Source: Mesostigma viride (taxonomy: Eukaryota > Streptophyta > Mesostigmatophyceae > Mesostigmatales > Mesostigmataceae). Taken from it: 31,044 nucleotides of DNA. The stretch lies in the NCBI GenBank assembly GCA_009746045.1, contig RPFO01001506.1, positions 1 to 31,044 on the forward strand, given 5' to 3'. This document shows, piece after piece, positions 1 to 9,775 of this stretch (positions within the stretch are counted from its first letter, which is position 1; each line of letters opens with the position of its first letter). Both the position numbers and the translations under genes were made by a program. The notes below the pieces were generated by a model. It made no database searches, was not told the origin of the DNA, and was given only the letters and a program-made list of their open reading frames with translations.

Positions 1-1030
1 AAACCGTGCACCATCACCCCGTACCACATCAACACCCATCCACCATCCACACATCCGCCTCCACCAATCCAACCACCAGCATTCCACCCCATCCACCATC
101 CAACCATCCCACCATCCGCAGTCCACCATCCACCTCATTCTCCATCCAACCATCCCCATCCACCACATCCACCATCCAGCCCATCTCACACCAATCCACC
201 ATCCACCATCCACCATCCACCATCCACCATACCCACCATCCACCCAACCTCCACCCGGAACAATCCAACCATCCACCACATCCACCCTCCACACTCCACC
301 TATCCGCCGCATCCATCTCACTCCACCATCCTACCAGCCATTCATCACCATCCACCCATCCATCCACCATCCCTACATCCACACATCCACCAATTCCACC
401 AATCCACCTCCACCATCCAACCAGTCTCACCATCCACCATATCCACCTCCACCTATCTCTCCATACCATCCGACCATCCACCAATCCACCATCCACCATT
501 CCACCATCCATCATCCACCATCCACCATCCACCATCCACCATCCACCAATCCACCATCCACCATCCACCATCACCATCCACTCCACCACTCCACCATCCA
601 CCACCACCAATCAACCATCACACCATCACACCATCCACATCCACATCCACCATCCACCACTCCACCACTTCCACCATCCAACCAATCCACACCACCATCC
701 TACCCCCCATCCACCACTCCACCATCCACCATCCACCATCCACATCCACCATCCACCATCCACCATCCACCATCAGCCATCCACCATCAGCCATCCACCA
801 TCCACCATCCACCATCCACATCCACCATCCACCATCCACCATCCACCATCCACATCCCATCATCCAACCATCCACCACTCCACCATCCACCATCCACCAT
901 CCACCACCACCATCACCATCACCATCCACCATCCCGCCATCCACCAATCCACCATCCACCATCCACCATCCACCATGCTCCACCATCCGCCATCCACACC
1001 AATCCACCATCCACCTCCCATTATGATGCA
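1..1030. repeat. Degenerate heptamer minisatellite (CATCCAC)n
   Basis: About 1 kb of imperfect tandem copies of the 7-mer CATCCAC (permutations CCACCAT, TCCACCA), with variants carrying ACATCCAC, AATCCAC or CATCAC. The plus strand is almost free of G, so the minus strand is a G/T/A strand with regularly spaced GG doublets. The array starts before the window. The long open frames across it on both strands (His/Pro/Ser/Thr-rich on plus, Trp/Met/Asp/Gly-rich on minus) exist because the unit has no stop codon in most frames. I do not call them genes. The unit is not a known telomere repeat. Confidence 0.93.
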
Positions 1031-1480
1031 TCTATGGCCAGCCTCAGCATAGCTCCACTCTGTCAGTACTGCCTTGGCGAGACGTCTCGAACCGGTGTGG
1101 GGACACCATGATCCACTCCTGAGGTTTTCCAGAGGCCTTCCTGCAGGCCATCCGGACTCCCCAAGCCAGGTCACTGCTCCCTGGACCGCTCCAGGCCCTT
1201 CCAGCAAGGTCCTTTGGCCCCCAGGCCAGCACCCTGCTGGAGACCACCACCTAGCATTGAGGCATAGGGAATTCAGCTGCACTCATTGTTATTGCAAATC
1301 CGAGTGGCCAAGAACAACATCTTACACCCTTTGGTGCTTGCACAAGGGCACACCCCCATCCTTATGTACATCCAAACACACCTTCCCCAGGGGTGACTGA
1401 CTATTACAGGGATGATGTAGCTAGTCACTGCTGCCCCGACTGGCCCCCTGCCCCAGCAGGGCTTGGCCTTCCTTGTCAGG
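1031..1480. other. Unassigned stretch between minisatellite and gag remnant
   Basis: Non-repetitive sequence in which I recognise no domain. Short minus-strand open frames exist, but none shows retroviral integrase, protease or RT motifs. By position it should be the gag-pol junction or early pol of Copia-B; if so, it has decayed beyond recognition by eye. Confidence 0.4.
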
Positions 1481-1808
1481 ACACTCACGGACGCCATTGA
1501 CCTTCCTTGCCACACACAAAGCATGCTCCACCTTTCTCCCAGACCCTAGCCCCACCCTGCCAGGCTGCCCTGGCCTCCCTAGGGACTTTCCACCCTGCTT
1601 GCCCTGGTTGCCTTGAGGCTTGGCCCTTTCGCCTGCCCTTGGCCCACCCTACCCTTGCTGAACCACCAGCTTGCTGGCTCCCAACCCCTCCTTGGGAACC
1701 TGCACCTTGCCACCCTGAGCCCCTGCCTCTGGCGCCTGAAGCGCTTACGCTTGTGGGCCTTGCCCCATCACGGGCTGGGTACCCGGGGACATCCCTTTGC
1801 CCTGGCAC
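1481..1808 (-). pseudogene. Broken Gag nucleocapsid remnant (zinc knuckle) of Copia-B
   Basis: The minus-strand frame at 1485-1808 encodes a Gly/Arg/Gln/Ser-rich basic tail ending in C-F-V-C-G-K-E-G-Q-W-R, which looks like the start of a CX2CX4HX4C zinc knuckle. The expected His is Gln. The expected final Cys (with E-C-P after it) is at 1481-1483 but in the next frame, because the motif spans 43 rather than 42 bases. So the knuckle carries both a one-base insertion and loss of its histidine. Zinc knuckles of this form bind RNA in retroelement Gag proteins. It lies downstream of the ORF1 remnant at 3043-4013, the same order as in Copia-A. The assignment rests on this short motif and position. 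Confidence 0.5.
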
Positions 1809-3042
1809 AGCGGAGGTGGCATTGCTGCCATGGGACTGGATTAGCTTTGCAGGCAGTGATCTGCTTCCTTATTGCTGAGGATTCACAAATCTTCCAGAGC
1901 ACGCAAGCGAGCCATCAGTCTGGTTAAGAAACATGCGGCACTTGTCCTCCCATCCACACTCAAACCCATACGGTCCAGGGGAAATAGCTCGTCTGCCAAG
2001 GGCCCTATCTGTGACCAGGAAGCCATACCGGCCCCCTTGTCTCCTGATACCGGTTGAGCCTAGCCCATTCCTCTGCACAGGGCCCACTATCTTCACAAGG
2101 TGTCATAACTGATGTTATAGTAGGTTGGTGAGGTGAGAACCTTGTCAGAGAACTCCCCTCACCCATCCAGGAACTGTGCCCCAGCCTTAGCTTATCCTTG
2201 ACCACCAGTCTAGCCTTTCCCTTGACACGCTCTGACGAGTCCCTGTTGCACGCCTGGACGAGTTGAACACTTGCACTAGGTTGGACAGTGGGGTCCACGG
2301 AGAGTACAAAGCTCCCATGTCCTCTAGCCACTTGTTTCTAGAGCTTCCTGGCTTAGTGGTGGGTTAAGAGGCTTTTTTGTCCATCAATCAGCGTGACTGC
2401 CACTCATTGTGACCGGTCTCGACCCTGCAGCGCTTTCACCGGCTCCACCACATGGGCTGTCACAGCAAAACAACGCACTTTGGGCCAGCAAGCACAAGGG
2501 AAGCACATCCACGTGAGCCTCTACCATTGCCGTCAGCGGGAGGTGTCCCTTCTTACGCTTCCCACGGCTGGTTTGCCCATTCGCCACCGGTTATTGCATC
2601 AGATGCTCCTAGCGCCCGCGCCTTCGCGCGCCTCCTCCACCCAGTCTTCGTGCCGTCTCTTTGCTCTGCCTGGTCTCTTTCCCCATCGCCCTCGCTGGCT
2701 ATTGGGATCGCCTCCCCCACCAGGCTGGCTCCTTGTCTTGCCGAGGCTCCTGGCTCGCCCCAGCCGGTGCCTCCATCTCGCCCTTGTCGCCGTCTCCCGG
2801 TTGTGCCACGAAGGCCTTATTATACAGTGGGATGACAAATCAAAACAGGCGACAGACAAGGAAAAACAGGCTCAAGCGCTGGTGCTGCCGGAAGAAGCCG
2901 CTGGATGCTCTTCAGCTATGGCCTCCTCCTCACGCTCCTGCGCTGTGCGCGCCACCGGTGTCCCCACGCGTGGAACTGAGCGACCTCTCCGCGTTGTAAG
3001 GACCGAGCACACGGCTCACCGGCCTCCCGGCTGCTGTCTGCT
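1809..3042. other. Decayed interior of Copia-B, no recognisable gene
   Basis: Scattered short open frames on both strands. By position this should encode the N-terminal part of Gag, but I could not match it convincingly to the 371-aa Gag of Copia-A. A plus-strand open frame at 2393-3280 overlaps the ORF1 remnant on the other strand and has low-complexity composition, so I treat it as fortuitous. Confidence 0.4.
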
Positions 3043-4013
3043 CTACCGGCAGTCTAGGCGCACTGCCACGGCGATACCACTGAAGATTCCTGACCCACCG
3101 ACTACCACCTCGCCGGTCGTTCCGCGAGCCCCGACCAATCTCCCCAAAATCGTGTTCCGGCTCAAAGGGATGTTTAACTCTGCCCTGCGCCTGGCCGAGT
3201 ATCCCTCGTTTGTGCCGTCACCCTCGTCAATCTGTTGTGACGAGCGGGCTATGATTCCCGTTGGCCGGTCCACGAACTGATCGTGGAACTCCTCGTCGGA
3301 AACGTCTCGACCGGTGATGACTGTCACCGTCGGCCCAGTCGCCCCTGGCCTGCTCTGCAACCTCGGAGTGTCCAAGGTCGACCAAATGCCCGGCGGCCGC
3401 GTAGTGATCACCCAGTGATCGGCGTGACCACGCGCCTTTGGATCAGAATGTTGACCAGGTGCTCACACGTTTGAGCCACCACCTCGGCCGAATCCCACGG
3501 GCTATCGGCCTCGCGCGTCTGCGCGTCCCGTATGATATGTGACGCGTCGGTCCCCTCCCCCAGCGAGCTTGTCGCCACCCAGTGATTATACAATCTGGTT
3601 CCACCTAAACAGATGGCCACCAGTTGGCCCAGCGTTTCACGCGCTAAGTCCAGCGCCTGGATGGTTACGTGCCCGCCCTGGTACGCAACTTCTAAACTGT
3701 AGATCAACGAAGCAATTTCGTCGCGAATGGCGACGAGGCGCTCCGTGCAGACCCGTCCTGTTTCCCCTGGCGACGTCGTCGCCCTAATCCTCATCACCAC
3801 AGGGTCGTTTGCCGACGGCCCTGCTGCGTTACCGCACACAGCGACCCAACCTCCTTCCGCAAGGCCCCTTGCAACGTGGGCCGCTTGCACAAATGTAGAA
3901 GCGTTGGACGGGTGATTATAGGGGAAGAATGCGTCTTCGCGCGCCGGCAACTCTGGAGCTGCTTCGCGCCTGGGGGATGACTCAGGTAGCGTAACCCGAG
4001 CCTCGGCCGACAT
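3043..4013 (-). pseudogene. Copia-B ORF1: accessory ORF just inside the 5' LTR, frameshifted
   Basis: The first frame runs from the ATG at 4013 to a TGA at 3408 (201 aa). A second frame from about 3411 to 3043 continues the similarity. ORF1 of Copia-A (16851-17561) is the likely homologue: both start within about 35 bases of the 5' LTR. They share a pattern of an IR-x-I-x-S helix, a GG turn, a second Leu-rich helix and an R-x-L-x-N-W/H-W segment. After the Copia-B frameshift comes a V-x-x-I-T-G ... D-E-E-F-H-D-Q-F-V stretch that parallels the D-M-E-D-R-E-F-V end of Copia-A ORF1. The predicted protein is helical, with no signal peptide or membrane span visible. Its function is unknown. The homology call is by eye, and the break near 3408 makes this a likely pseudogene. 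Confidence 0.5.
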
Positions 4014-4045
4014 GAAACCTTTGCAAACAGAAATGCAATAGTACG

Positions 4046-4692
4046 AGTTAGCGAGCAGCCAGAACTGTGAGTTCCTGGTCTCTCACGCCACACAACGGGA
4101 TGAGCCAAAGTTGCAAGGCAGCAACCTTTTAACCCGTGCACCAAGCCACGACCACGGTGAGCGGTTCCACGTCCAATGTGGGAGCCTCGGTTCGTGCTTG
4201 CCAAGATAGCTGGTCATCCCCATGACCAAGCTATATCCTTTGCGTTGTTCCTCGTTCCCATTGGCGTGACGAGGCACGTGCAGGCAGGCAAGCAAATCCT
4301 CAACGTCCACTGGCATCAGTGCAGAGCCAGGACGAACTGGATTTGCCTAGACTCTGCAACCTAGGAAGTACAGGACCTGTCACAAGCCTGCAAGGCCTAG
4401 TATCCTTGCAGACCTGTGCCAGTTCCTGTAGTCCACCGGTCACAGGCTGCTGCTCCTCTGGTCTACGTGGACCACAGTCACGTGATAGTCAGGCTAAGCC
4501 TGTGCAGGCACGGCCTGCCACGTGTCCTGTCCACTATACCAGAGGACTGTACCCTAGTCGGCCACGGACGGCTAGGACTTCGGGACCTCATATCTTTCTT
4601 GTCCCTTGTCTGTTTCAGGCGGTCAGCACGGCGTTGGAAAGGTCTTTCCAAACTGCATCCACCTAGCATATTGGTTGCCCAAAATGCTAACT
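4046..4692 (-). repeat. 5' LTR of Copia-B
   Basis: Defined by comparison with the Copia-A LTR. It starts AGTTAGC and ends GCTAACT (a 7-bp perfect inverted terminus). Its right end shares a GTTGGAAAG ... TCCA[T/C]CTA[A/G]C ... TAACT pattern with the Copia-A LTR, and the left junction shares TACG|AGTT. Beyond 4692 the sequence becomes Gypsy-1 pol at once (GGTAT...), so 4693-4697 is the likely target-site duplication; its partner lies left of the window. The LTR contains several CACGTG E-box-like hexamers (near 4275, 4480 and 4520). The matching 3' LTR is not in the window. Confidence 0.65.
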
Positions 4693-6276
4693 GGTATATT
4701 GTTCATCATCCGGCAGTTCACCATAAGGAGAGACACCAAGAGTGGTAGGCACTAGAGTAGTATTGAGAACATCCAAGTCCTTAAAAAAGGAGTAATCTGC
4801 GCGGCGGGAGAGGGCATCAGGCACTATGTTATCTACACCTTTAACATACTGACGTTTAAAAGGGGAACATTGTGCTAAGAACTCCATCCAGCGCGCTTGA
4901 CGAGGGGTAAGATTAGGTTGGGAGAGGAGATGGGTAAGGGGACGATGGTCCGTTTGTATAACTAATCTATAAGGATCTATCTCACAAGGCAAACATCGAA
5001 CAGAGCACCTTTAAGGAAGTGCTGCCATGCGTGGCAACAATACACCACAGCTAATAACTCTTGCTGGTGAACAGGGTAGTTGCGCTCTGCAGGGAGCATA
5101 GTCCTAGAAATATACTCTATCGGTTGTAAACCCTGACCCTGATCCTGAAGGAGAACACCACCTATTGCTACCTTACTAGCATCTGTAGCTACCACGAAGG
5201 GTTTTGTAGTATCTGGCAGGATGAGAACGGGTCCGAGGAGTGAGGAGGAGGGATTTTAAACAAACAAAGGCAGACTGACACTCATCACTCCAAAGGAAAG
5301 GAATATCTTTCTTTAATAAATGATTTATGGGGGCCGCTATAGTGGCGAAACGAGGAATAAAGCGCCTATAATAGGACGCAATCCCTAGGAAACTACGTAC
5401 ACTCTTAACATCAGTAGGGGTAGGCCAATCCTGAATCGAGACTTGGTTTTATCCGGGTCAGTAGCGACACCGGCATCTGACAAAACATGTCCTAAAACGG
5501 GTACACTCCTACCAGAACGCACTTTAGCACGGCGAGCCCACAAAGAATTTTCAGACATTATTTCTAAAACCTTGAAACGGAGGTGTGTTTCAAAATCTGG
5601 AGAGTAAATAAGGATATCATCTAAGTAAGCCTGGGCACAGGAACGATCGTGCTCGGCTAAAGAAACAGAGGAGAAGGAAGGATCTTTTAAATCAGAGGAC
5701 ACTTGGGGAACTTAGGTGAGAATTGCCCATAACAGGCCTAAGCACTTCATTCATCAACATCTGGAAGGAAGCAGGACAATTACATAGTCCCATAGCAGCT
5801 ACTCTAAACTGGTAATGACCGAAAGGGGTAGCAAAAGCAGTTTTATGACAATCCTCAGGCGCTATTCGCAGTTGCCAAAAACCATCTGCACAATCCAACA
5901 CGGTGAAACATGTAGAACCTTTAACCTTATTAAATATATCATCAATACGAGGTAGAGGATACTTAGACTTCACAGTGATATCATTTAACTTCCTATAATC
6001 GGTAACTAAACGAAACTTGCCATTTGGATTAGGCACTAAAAGAACACCAGCTGAGTAGGGGGAGTTACTAGGCTCTATTAATCCTGCTTCTAATAGTGAC
6101 ACTAAAATCTGTTTTAATTCCTTTAACTCGGTAGGGCCCATTCGGTACATCGGAGAATGCGTAGGAACAGCACCGTCTTTGATTAGTTTGATAACTACGC
6201 GGTGTAAAACAGAACGAGGAGGAGGATAAGGAGGAGTCTTTTCTTCAAAAACTTTGGAGGAATCTATCACAGCCAT
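4693..6276 (-). pseudogene. pol: Gypsy-1 pol: reverse transcriptase and RNase H, multiply frameshifted
   Basis: Open pieces on the minus strand: 6276-5692 (N-terminal RT, including LVTDYRKLN and the VLDCADGFWQL palm motif), 5702-5385 (AYLDDILIYS, the YLDD active site), 5195-4977 (RNase H start, VATDASKVAIGG) and 4992-4687 (QTDHRPLTHLL to DALSRRADYS). Each is nearly collinear with Gypsy-2 pol, but frameshifts separate them, for example a small insertion at about 5700-5715 and a break near 5440. Reverse transcription by this copy is not possible. The left end at 4693 is the Copia-B junction inside the RNaseH-IN linker. Confidence 0.88.
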
Positions 6277-6288
6277 ACATCGTACTAG
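6277..6288. repeat. Target-site duplication, left copy (12 bp)
   Basis: ACATCGTACTAG is repeated exactly at 6977-6988. In Gypsy-2 the corresponding pol sequence is uninterrupted, so the 688 bases between the copies are an insertion. Confidence 0.9.
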
Positions 6289-6430
6289 ACACGTGTGTAG
6301 TACTCCTACACACAGATCTCGAGTGATTTATCTAGTACCAAAATCCGAAAGGCTTGCATCACTCCCCGGACAGGAGAACTTTTGCGGATGACTGTAGGTG
6401 TAAGTTGGCGATGCCATGGTAACCGGAGAC

Positions 6431-6490
6431 GTCCGTCCTATAGTCAGCAAAATTGGTGCGAGAGGTCCCCAGTTCGATTCCGGTCGGATT
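6431..6490 (+). promoter_or_regulatory. tRNA-like module with Pol III B-box (repeat 1)
   Basis: AGTTCGATTCC (6471-6481) matches the B-box/T-loop consensus. GTCCGTC at 6431 can pair with GTCGGAT ending at 6489 (6 of 7 positions, one G-T) like an acceptor stem. TAGTCAG...TTGG resembles an A-box/D-arm. An anticodon arm is missing, so this is a tRNA-derived head rather than a tRNA gene. The same module is at 6831-6890. Confidence 0.55.
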
Positions 6491-6830
6491 CATTTGCAGA
6501 TCGCGTTTTTCCGCGTTTTCCGCGGCCCGGTACTGAACGCAAATGGTTTTCACCTTTGCGGAGTGCCTGATCAAATATACGCTTGGCTGATTTCGATAGT
6601 ACCGGCTACGCCCCCTTCTACTAAAAAGAAGGATTCAGCCGTGTTCAGCCCGTCTCACGGTGCGAGACTGAACAAGTCTCGCGTGCAGACACGTGTGTAG
6701 TACTCCTACACACAGATCTCGAGTGATTTATCTAGTACCAAAATCCGAAAGGCTTGCATCACTCCCCGGACAGGAGAACTTTTGCGGATGACTGTAGGTG
6801 TAAGTTGGCGATGCCATGGTAACCGGAGAC

Positions 6831-6890
6831 GTCCGTCCTATAGTCAGCAAAATTGGTGCGAGAGGTCCCCAGTTCGATTCCGGTCGGATT
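6831..6890 (+). promoter_or_regulatory. tRNA-like module with Pol III B-box (repeat 2)
   Basis: Identical copy, 400 bases downstream, of the module at 6431-6490. The B-box is at 6871-6881. Confidence 0.55.
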
Positions 6891-6976
6891 CATTTGCAGA
6901 TCGCGTTTTTCCGCGTTTTCCGCGGCCCGGTACTGAACGCAAATGGTTTTCACCTTTGCGGAGTGCCTGATCAAAT

Positions 6977-6988
6977 ACATCGTACTAG
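6977..6988. repeat. Target-site duplication, right copy (12 bp)
   Basis: Exact repeat of 6277-6288. Gypsy-1 pol continues directly after it with the sequence upstream of the M-A-V-I-D-S-S-K segment in Gypsy-2. Confidence 0.9.
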
Positions 6989-7769
6989 TTCGTTCTCAGT
7001 AAATCCCACCCCTATGGTATCTACTGTGTTTACATCTATATCCACACTATTATTAGGGATAGGTAGTTTCCTGTACTTCTAGCTGAAGGAACATACATAG
7101 TAAATATCCATATTCTTTTAGTTCAGATCGCAATTCATCATTGGACATGGGTTAATACTTCAGGTATAGATCTTACAGGAGGATCGACAGGTGTAGGAGG
7201 GGTAATGTCTACCAACTAGGATAAATTTTCTACTCTATAATGACGTTCCGGTATACCCATTACGAACTATCTGGAAACCATATCACCATAGTATCATAAT
7301 TAATAGTACTCTTATTATCCTGGTGCCAATCTAATCCTAATAATACATCAGCGGCAGTGATAGGACCTGTAGTGGCCGTAAGGTTGACAGTACGTCCTTG
7401 TATAACCAGGGGAAGGGATACCGTACCCGGGGAATGACTGGTGCGACCATCAGCATAATGAACAGTGACAGGTTTGGTGTGAGGGATAGGGACTAGTCCT
7501 AAACGCCTAACTACTAAGGGCTTCGCTCACAAAGGAGCTAGCCGCACCGCTATCCACTAACACAGAGACATTCAAAAGTTCATCAGCATGCAAGAAGGGG
7601 TCTACAACAGTGTGAGGGACGGTTAAACCGCCGTTCAAAAACATAAGAGGACGAACACGTAAGGGTAGGGATGATTCAGCTCCTACAGAGGTTATGAAAA
7701 CAGGCAGGCAAAAACTATTATCTGGGGTACTAGCTAAGGACCTGTCCAGGTTACCCCCGGCTGACAGGC
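6989..7769 (-). pseudogene. pol: Gypsy-1 pol: degraded protease and PR-RT linker
   Basis: Nucleotide-level match to 28210-28970 of Gypsy-2, which encodes the aspartic protease (D-S-G-A active site, L-L-G-L-D-W flap partner). Several small indels have destroyed the frame here, for example around 7205, 7256 and 7525, so no long open frame remains. The order on the minus strand is gag end, frameshift site, protease, linker, RT, as in Gypsy-2. Confidence 0.8.
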
Positions 7770-7791
7770 CTACTGTTCCCCCTCCCCCCCC
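7737..7791 (-). promoter_or_regulatory. Gag-pol -1 frameshift signal, Gypsy-1 copy
   Basis: On the minus strand an unbroken G8 run (7791-7784) is followed by A, G5 and the gag stop TAG (7772-7770). Then comes a stem of 9 bp with one bulge (7763-7771 pairing with 7737-7746). The G8-A-G5 run and the stem are preserved exactly in Gypsy-2 although the flanks differ. See the Gypsy-2 entry. Confidence 0.6.
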
Positions 7792-8038
7792 ACATCCACT
7801 GGGACTAACCCCGAAGAAGACCCTGGCGAAAAAGCCACTGCTGGAGGGTCACGAGGGAGCGAAGAAGGTGCAGGAGCCTGATTATCATAGGGGAACCCTG
7901 AGGGTCCTGTCTGCACAGCATTCAGCCTACTAGGGGTGGCTGAGGGAATGCGTCCTGGAGTGGGACGAATAGGAGCACGCTGAGGGGTACGAGGAGGGCG
8001 AGCATCGGGATGAGGGGGAGCACCAGAAAGGAACTTGG
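7770..8038 (-). pseudogene. gag: Gypsy-1 gag, C-terminal segment
   Basis: The minus-strand frame ending at the TAG at 7770-7772 encodes the Pro/Ser/Ala-rich tail of Gag (PKFLSGAPPHPDARPP ... GGEGEQ), nearly identical to the end of Gypsy-2 Gag. It is cut off from the rest of gag by Copia-A, which entered directly after the last Cys codon of the zinc knuckle. The open frame continues a few codons into the Copia-A LTR, but that part is not gag. Confidence 0.85.
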
Positions 8039-8043
8039 GGCAC
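8039..8043. repeat. Copia-A target-site duplication, left (GGCAC)
   Basis: GGCAC here and at 18203-18207. Intact Gypsy-2 gag has a single GGCAC at the equivalent place (29241-29245), so the 10,159 bases between are an insertion. Confidence 0.92.
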
Positions 8044-8201
8044 AGTTGTGAGGGTAAGAATGCCACGAATTCCGCCATGGTTCTTGCAGGAAGTTGCCTT
8101 TATTAATAATCAGGAAACACAGACGTAAGTCACGTCACTTCCAAGACTGCACGCAGCACAGACGACAGGGTCGCAGTGCCAAGAGAACGTGCACGCAAGA
8201 A
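8044..8201 (-). repeat. Copia-A 3' LTR, distal 158 bp
   Basis: Identical to 17586-17743. It starts AGTTGTG on the plus strand and contains TTTATT (8099-8104), the minus-strand AATAAA polyadenylation signal. It is separated from the rest of the LTR (10530-10988) by the inserted dimer. Confidence 0.93.
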
Positions 8202-9775
8202 TCGGTTTTCTCTGAATATAGTTTAATTAACGCATGCGGGAAAGATAAGGCCGCCATGCCTTGGCCTGGTTGTGGAAGGCTGTCTGCGACATGGGCTGAC
8301 TAATTCGATCTGTACAAAGGGTTTCCTGCTCGCCCGAATTTTCCTTGGATGACCCGGTTGTTTATAAGGGTCGGTGGCTATTAATTAGCGGTCCGAGAAA
8401 ATTAATTGTAGGTTTTATACGACTTCACTTGCAAAGATTCGTGTTTGGTTGCACCAGCTGAGGTTAGGTGGGGACCTGTAGGGTCGGCTGGTTGCTTACC
8501 GAATCTTTGGCTGATTTGGGTTATTTAGTGAGTCGTGATTAATTATTGTATAGTGGATTCGGACCGGCCCAAGGGGTCGATGGGCGCGTTTTATGGTTGT
8601 CAGTCTTGGGAACCTTGTACAACTACCTGTACGGTTAACGCACTAGCCTGGGGGTGCGTGGCCACGCTGTTTGTAGTGGCGTTTTCAGCACTGTTCAGGC
8701 CGGTGTGTGACGCATGCCGGTGTTAATTAATTTAGGATGATGTCAGCTTGTGTGTCGGCGGGCCATGCCTTAAGCAAGCTAGGCAGGCAATGATCCGCAA
8801 TTGTTTCTTTCACAATGGCGGCAATGGCCGCCTGTGCAAAATTGCACATTCTAGCGCGGGTTGCATCTGTCTTGTAGCCGAGGCAGATGGTGGCACAACC
8901 GCTAAGTTGTTCGACCAAGCATAGTATAGTTGGTCGTGCAACGGAAAGAAAATTTAAATTTACCCCCATGTCGTTTTCCCCGGCTGCGGGTCTTTTTGAC
9001 ATGGGCGAAGGATGGGGCGCTACTCCGGCGGTTTGGCCAGCTTCGGCGGAGCTGTTTATAAGGTTCTAAAACAGCTCTAGTGTCACATCGCAGGCTTGCC
9101 ACCTTGCGATGGTGCGTGGGACGTGACCTGGACTCAAAAGGTCCCGAACCAGGTTCCTGTCAGCAACGACCTTTTTTTGTCATAAAATATTTTTTGTGGC
9201 GGCAGGTCAGTTGTCCAGCTGCCCCTGCCGAGGAGGGGTGGTTGGGGACAATAGGAGCCGCGCGAGAGTTGCGCTCCGAAGCTAGAAATTTCCCTATTGC
9301 GAGACTCGAGTTGGGGAGGGCGTCTCAGGGAGGCGAGGCTACGCCAGACCTTTGTCGTTCCTTTTCGTCTCAGCACCTGCTGCGCGGCTCAGTCTATTAT
9401 GGTGTCGTAAAACCTCTTTCCTTTTTGGACGGTTCCGGAATTGCGAAATGCTGGCTCTTTTTGAGGGCTTGCTTTTGGGGTGGTCACCGGCTTGTGTCGC
9501 ATTGTAACCAGCGGGCCCCTGCGGGGGTTAATATAGCCTAGCGCGGGCTGAGTCGCCATTTAAGATGTTGCGACACGCTCTTTCGCGCACGGTGGTCATG
9601 AGTTTAATCGGCGCAATGGGGTTGGCGCCAGGGGGGGGTAATTGGGTGGAGGCTTCTTGCTTCCGCGTGCGGATTGAGAAACCTTAAGGCCACTGTTAAC
9701 TGCTGCATTTGTGGCAGGGCTCCACTTATTGTATTCAATCAAATGCTGGTCTTCTTGGGAGCTGAGTGATCTTAA
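8202..9775. repeat. Dimer unit 1 (full length, 1,574 bp)
   Basis: This is the longer unit. Its first 610 bases differ from unit 2 by about one substitution (8273 T against 9847 A). Short open frames such as 8535-8726 (63 aa) also occur in unit 2, but only because the DNA is duplicated. Confidence 0.85.

Larger units (their letters stand above)
6289..6976. mobile_element. 688-bp terminally repeated, tRNA-like non-autonomous element
   Basis: The insertion in Gypsy-1 pol has a 12-bp TSD. Two identical 288-bp direct repeats (6289-6576 and 6689-6976, offset exactly 400) flank a unique 112-bp core (6577-6688). Each repeat begins with a strong hairpin (GTGTGTAG, 5-nt loop, CTACACAC) and holds a tRNA-like module with a B-box. 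The core ends in competing hairpins (GTCTC/GAGAC, and GCGAGACT with AGTCTCGC). There is no coding capacity. It could be a TRIM-like LTR element, an incomplete tandem dimer of a 400-bp SINE, or a Penelope/retrozyme-type partial tandem. The long TSD argues against ordinary LTR integrase, which gives 4-6 bp. I found no hammerhead ribozyme core. Confidence 0.75.

Noticed and set aside
6-1052. 348-aa plus-strand open frame rich in His, Pro, Ser and Thr
   Set aside because: It is only the translation of a stop-free heptamer minisatellite; equally long frames occur on the other strand.
2393-3280. 295-aa plus-strand open frame
   Set aside because: Overlaps the Copia-B ORF1 remnant on the minus strand, has no recognisable domain and shows biased low-complexity composition.
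6289-6976. Hammerhead ribozyme expected if the element were a retrozyme
   Set aside because: I looked for the CTGANGA core with a GAAA partner on both strands of the 400-base unit and found none.
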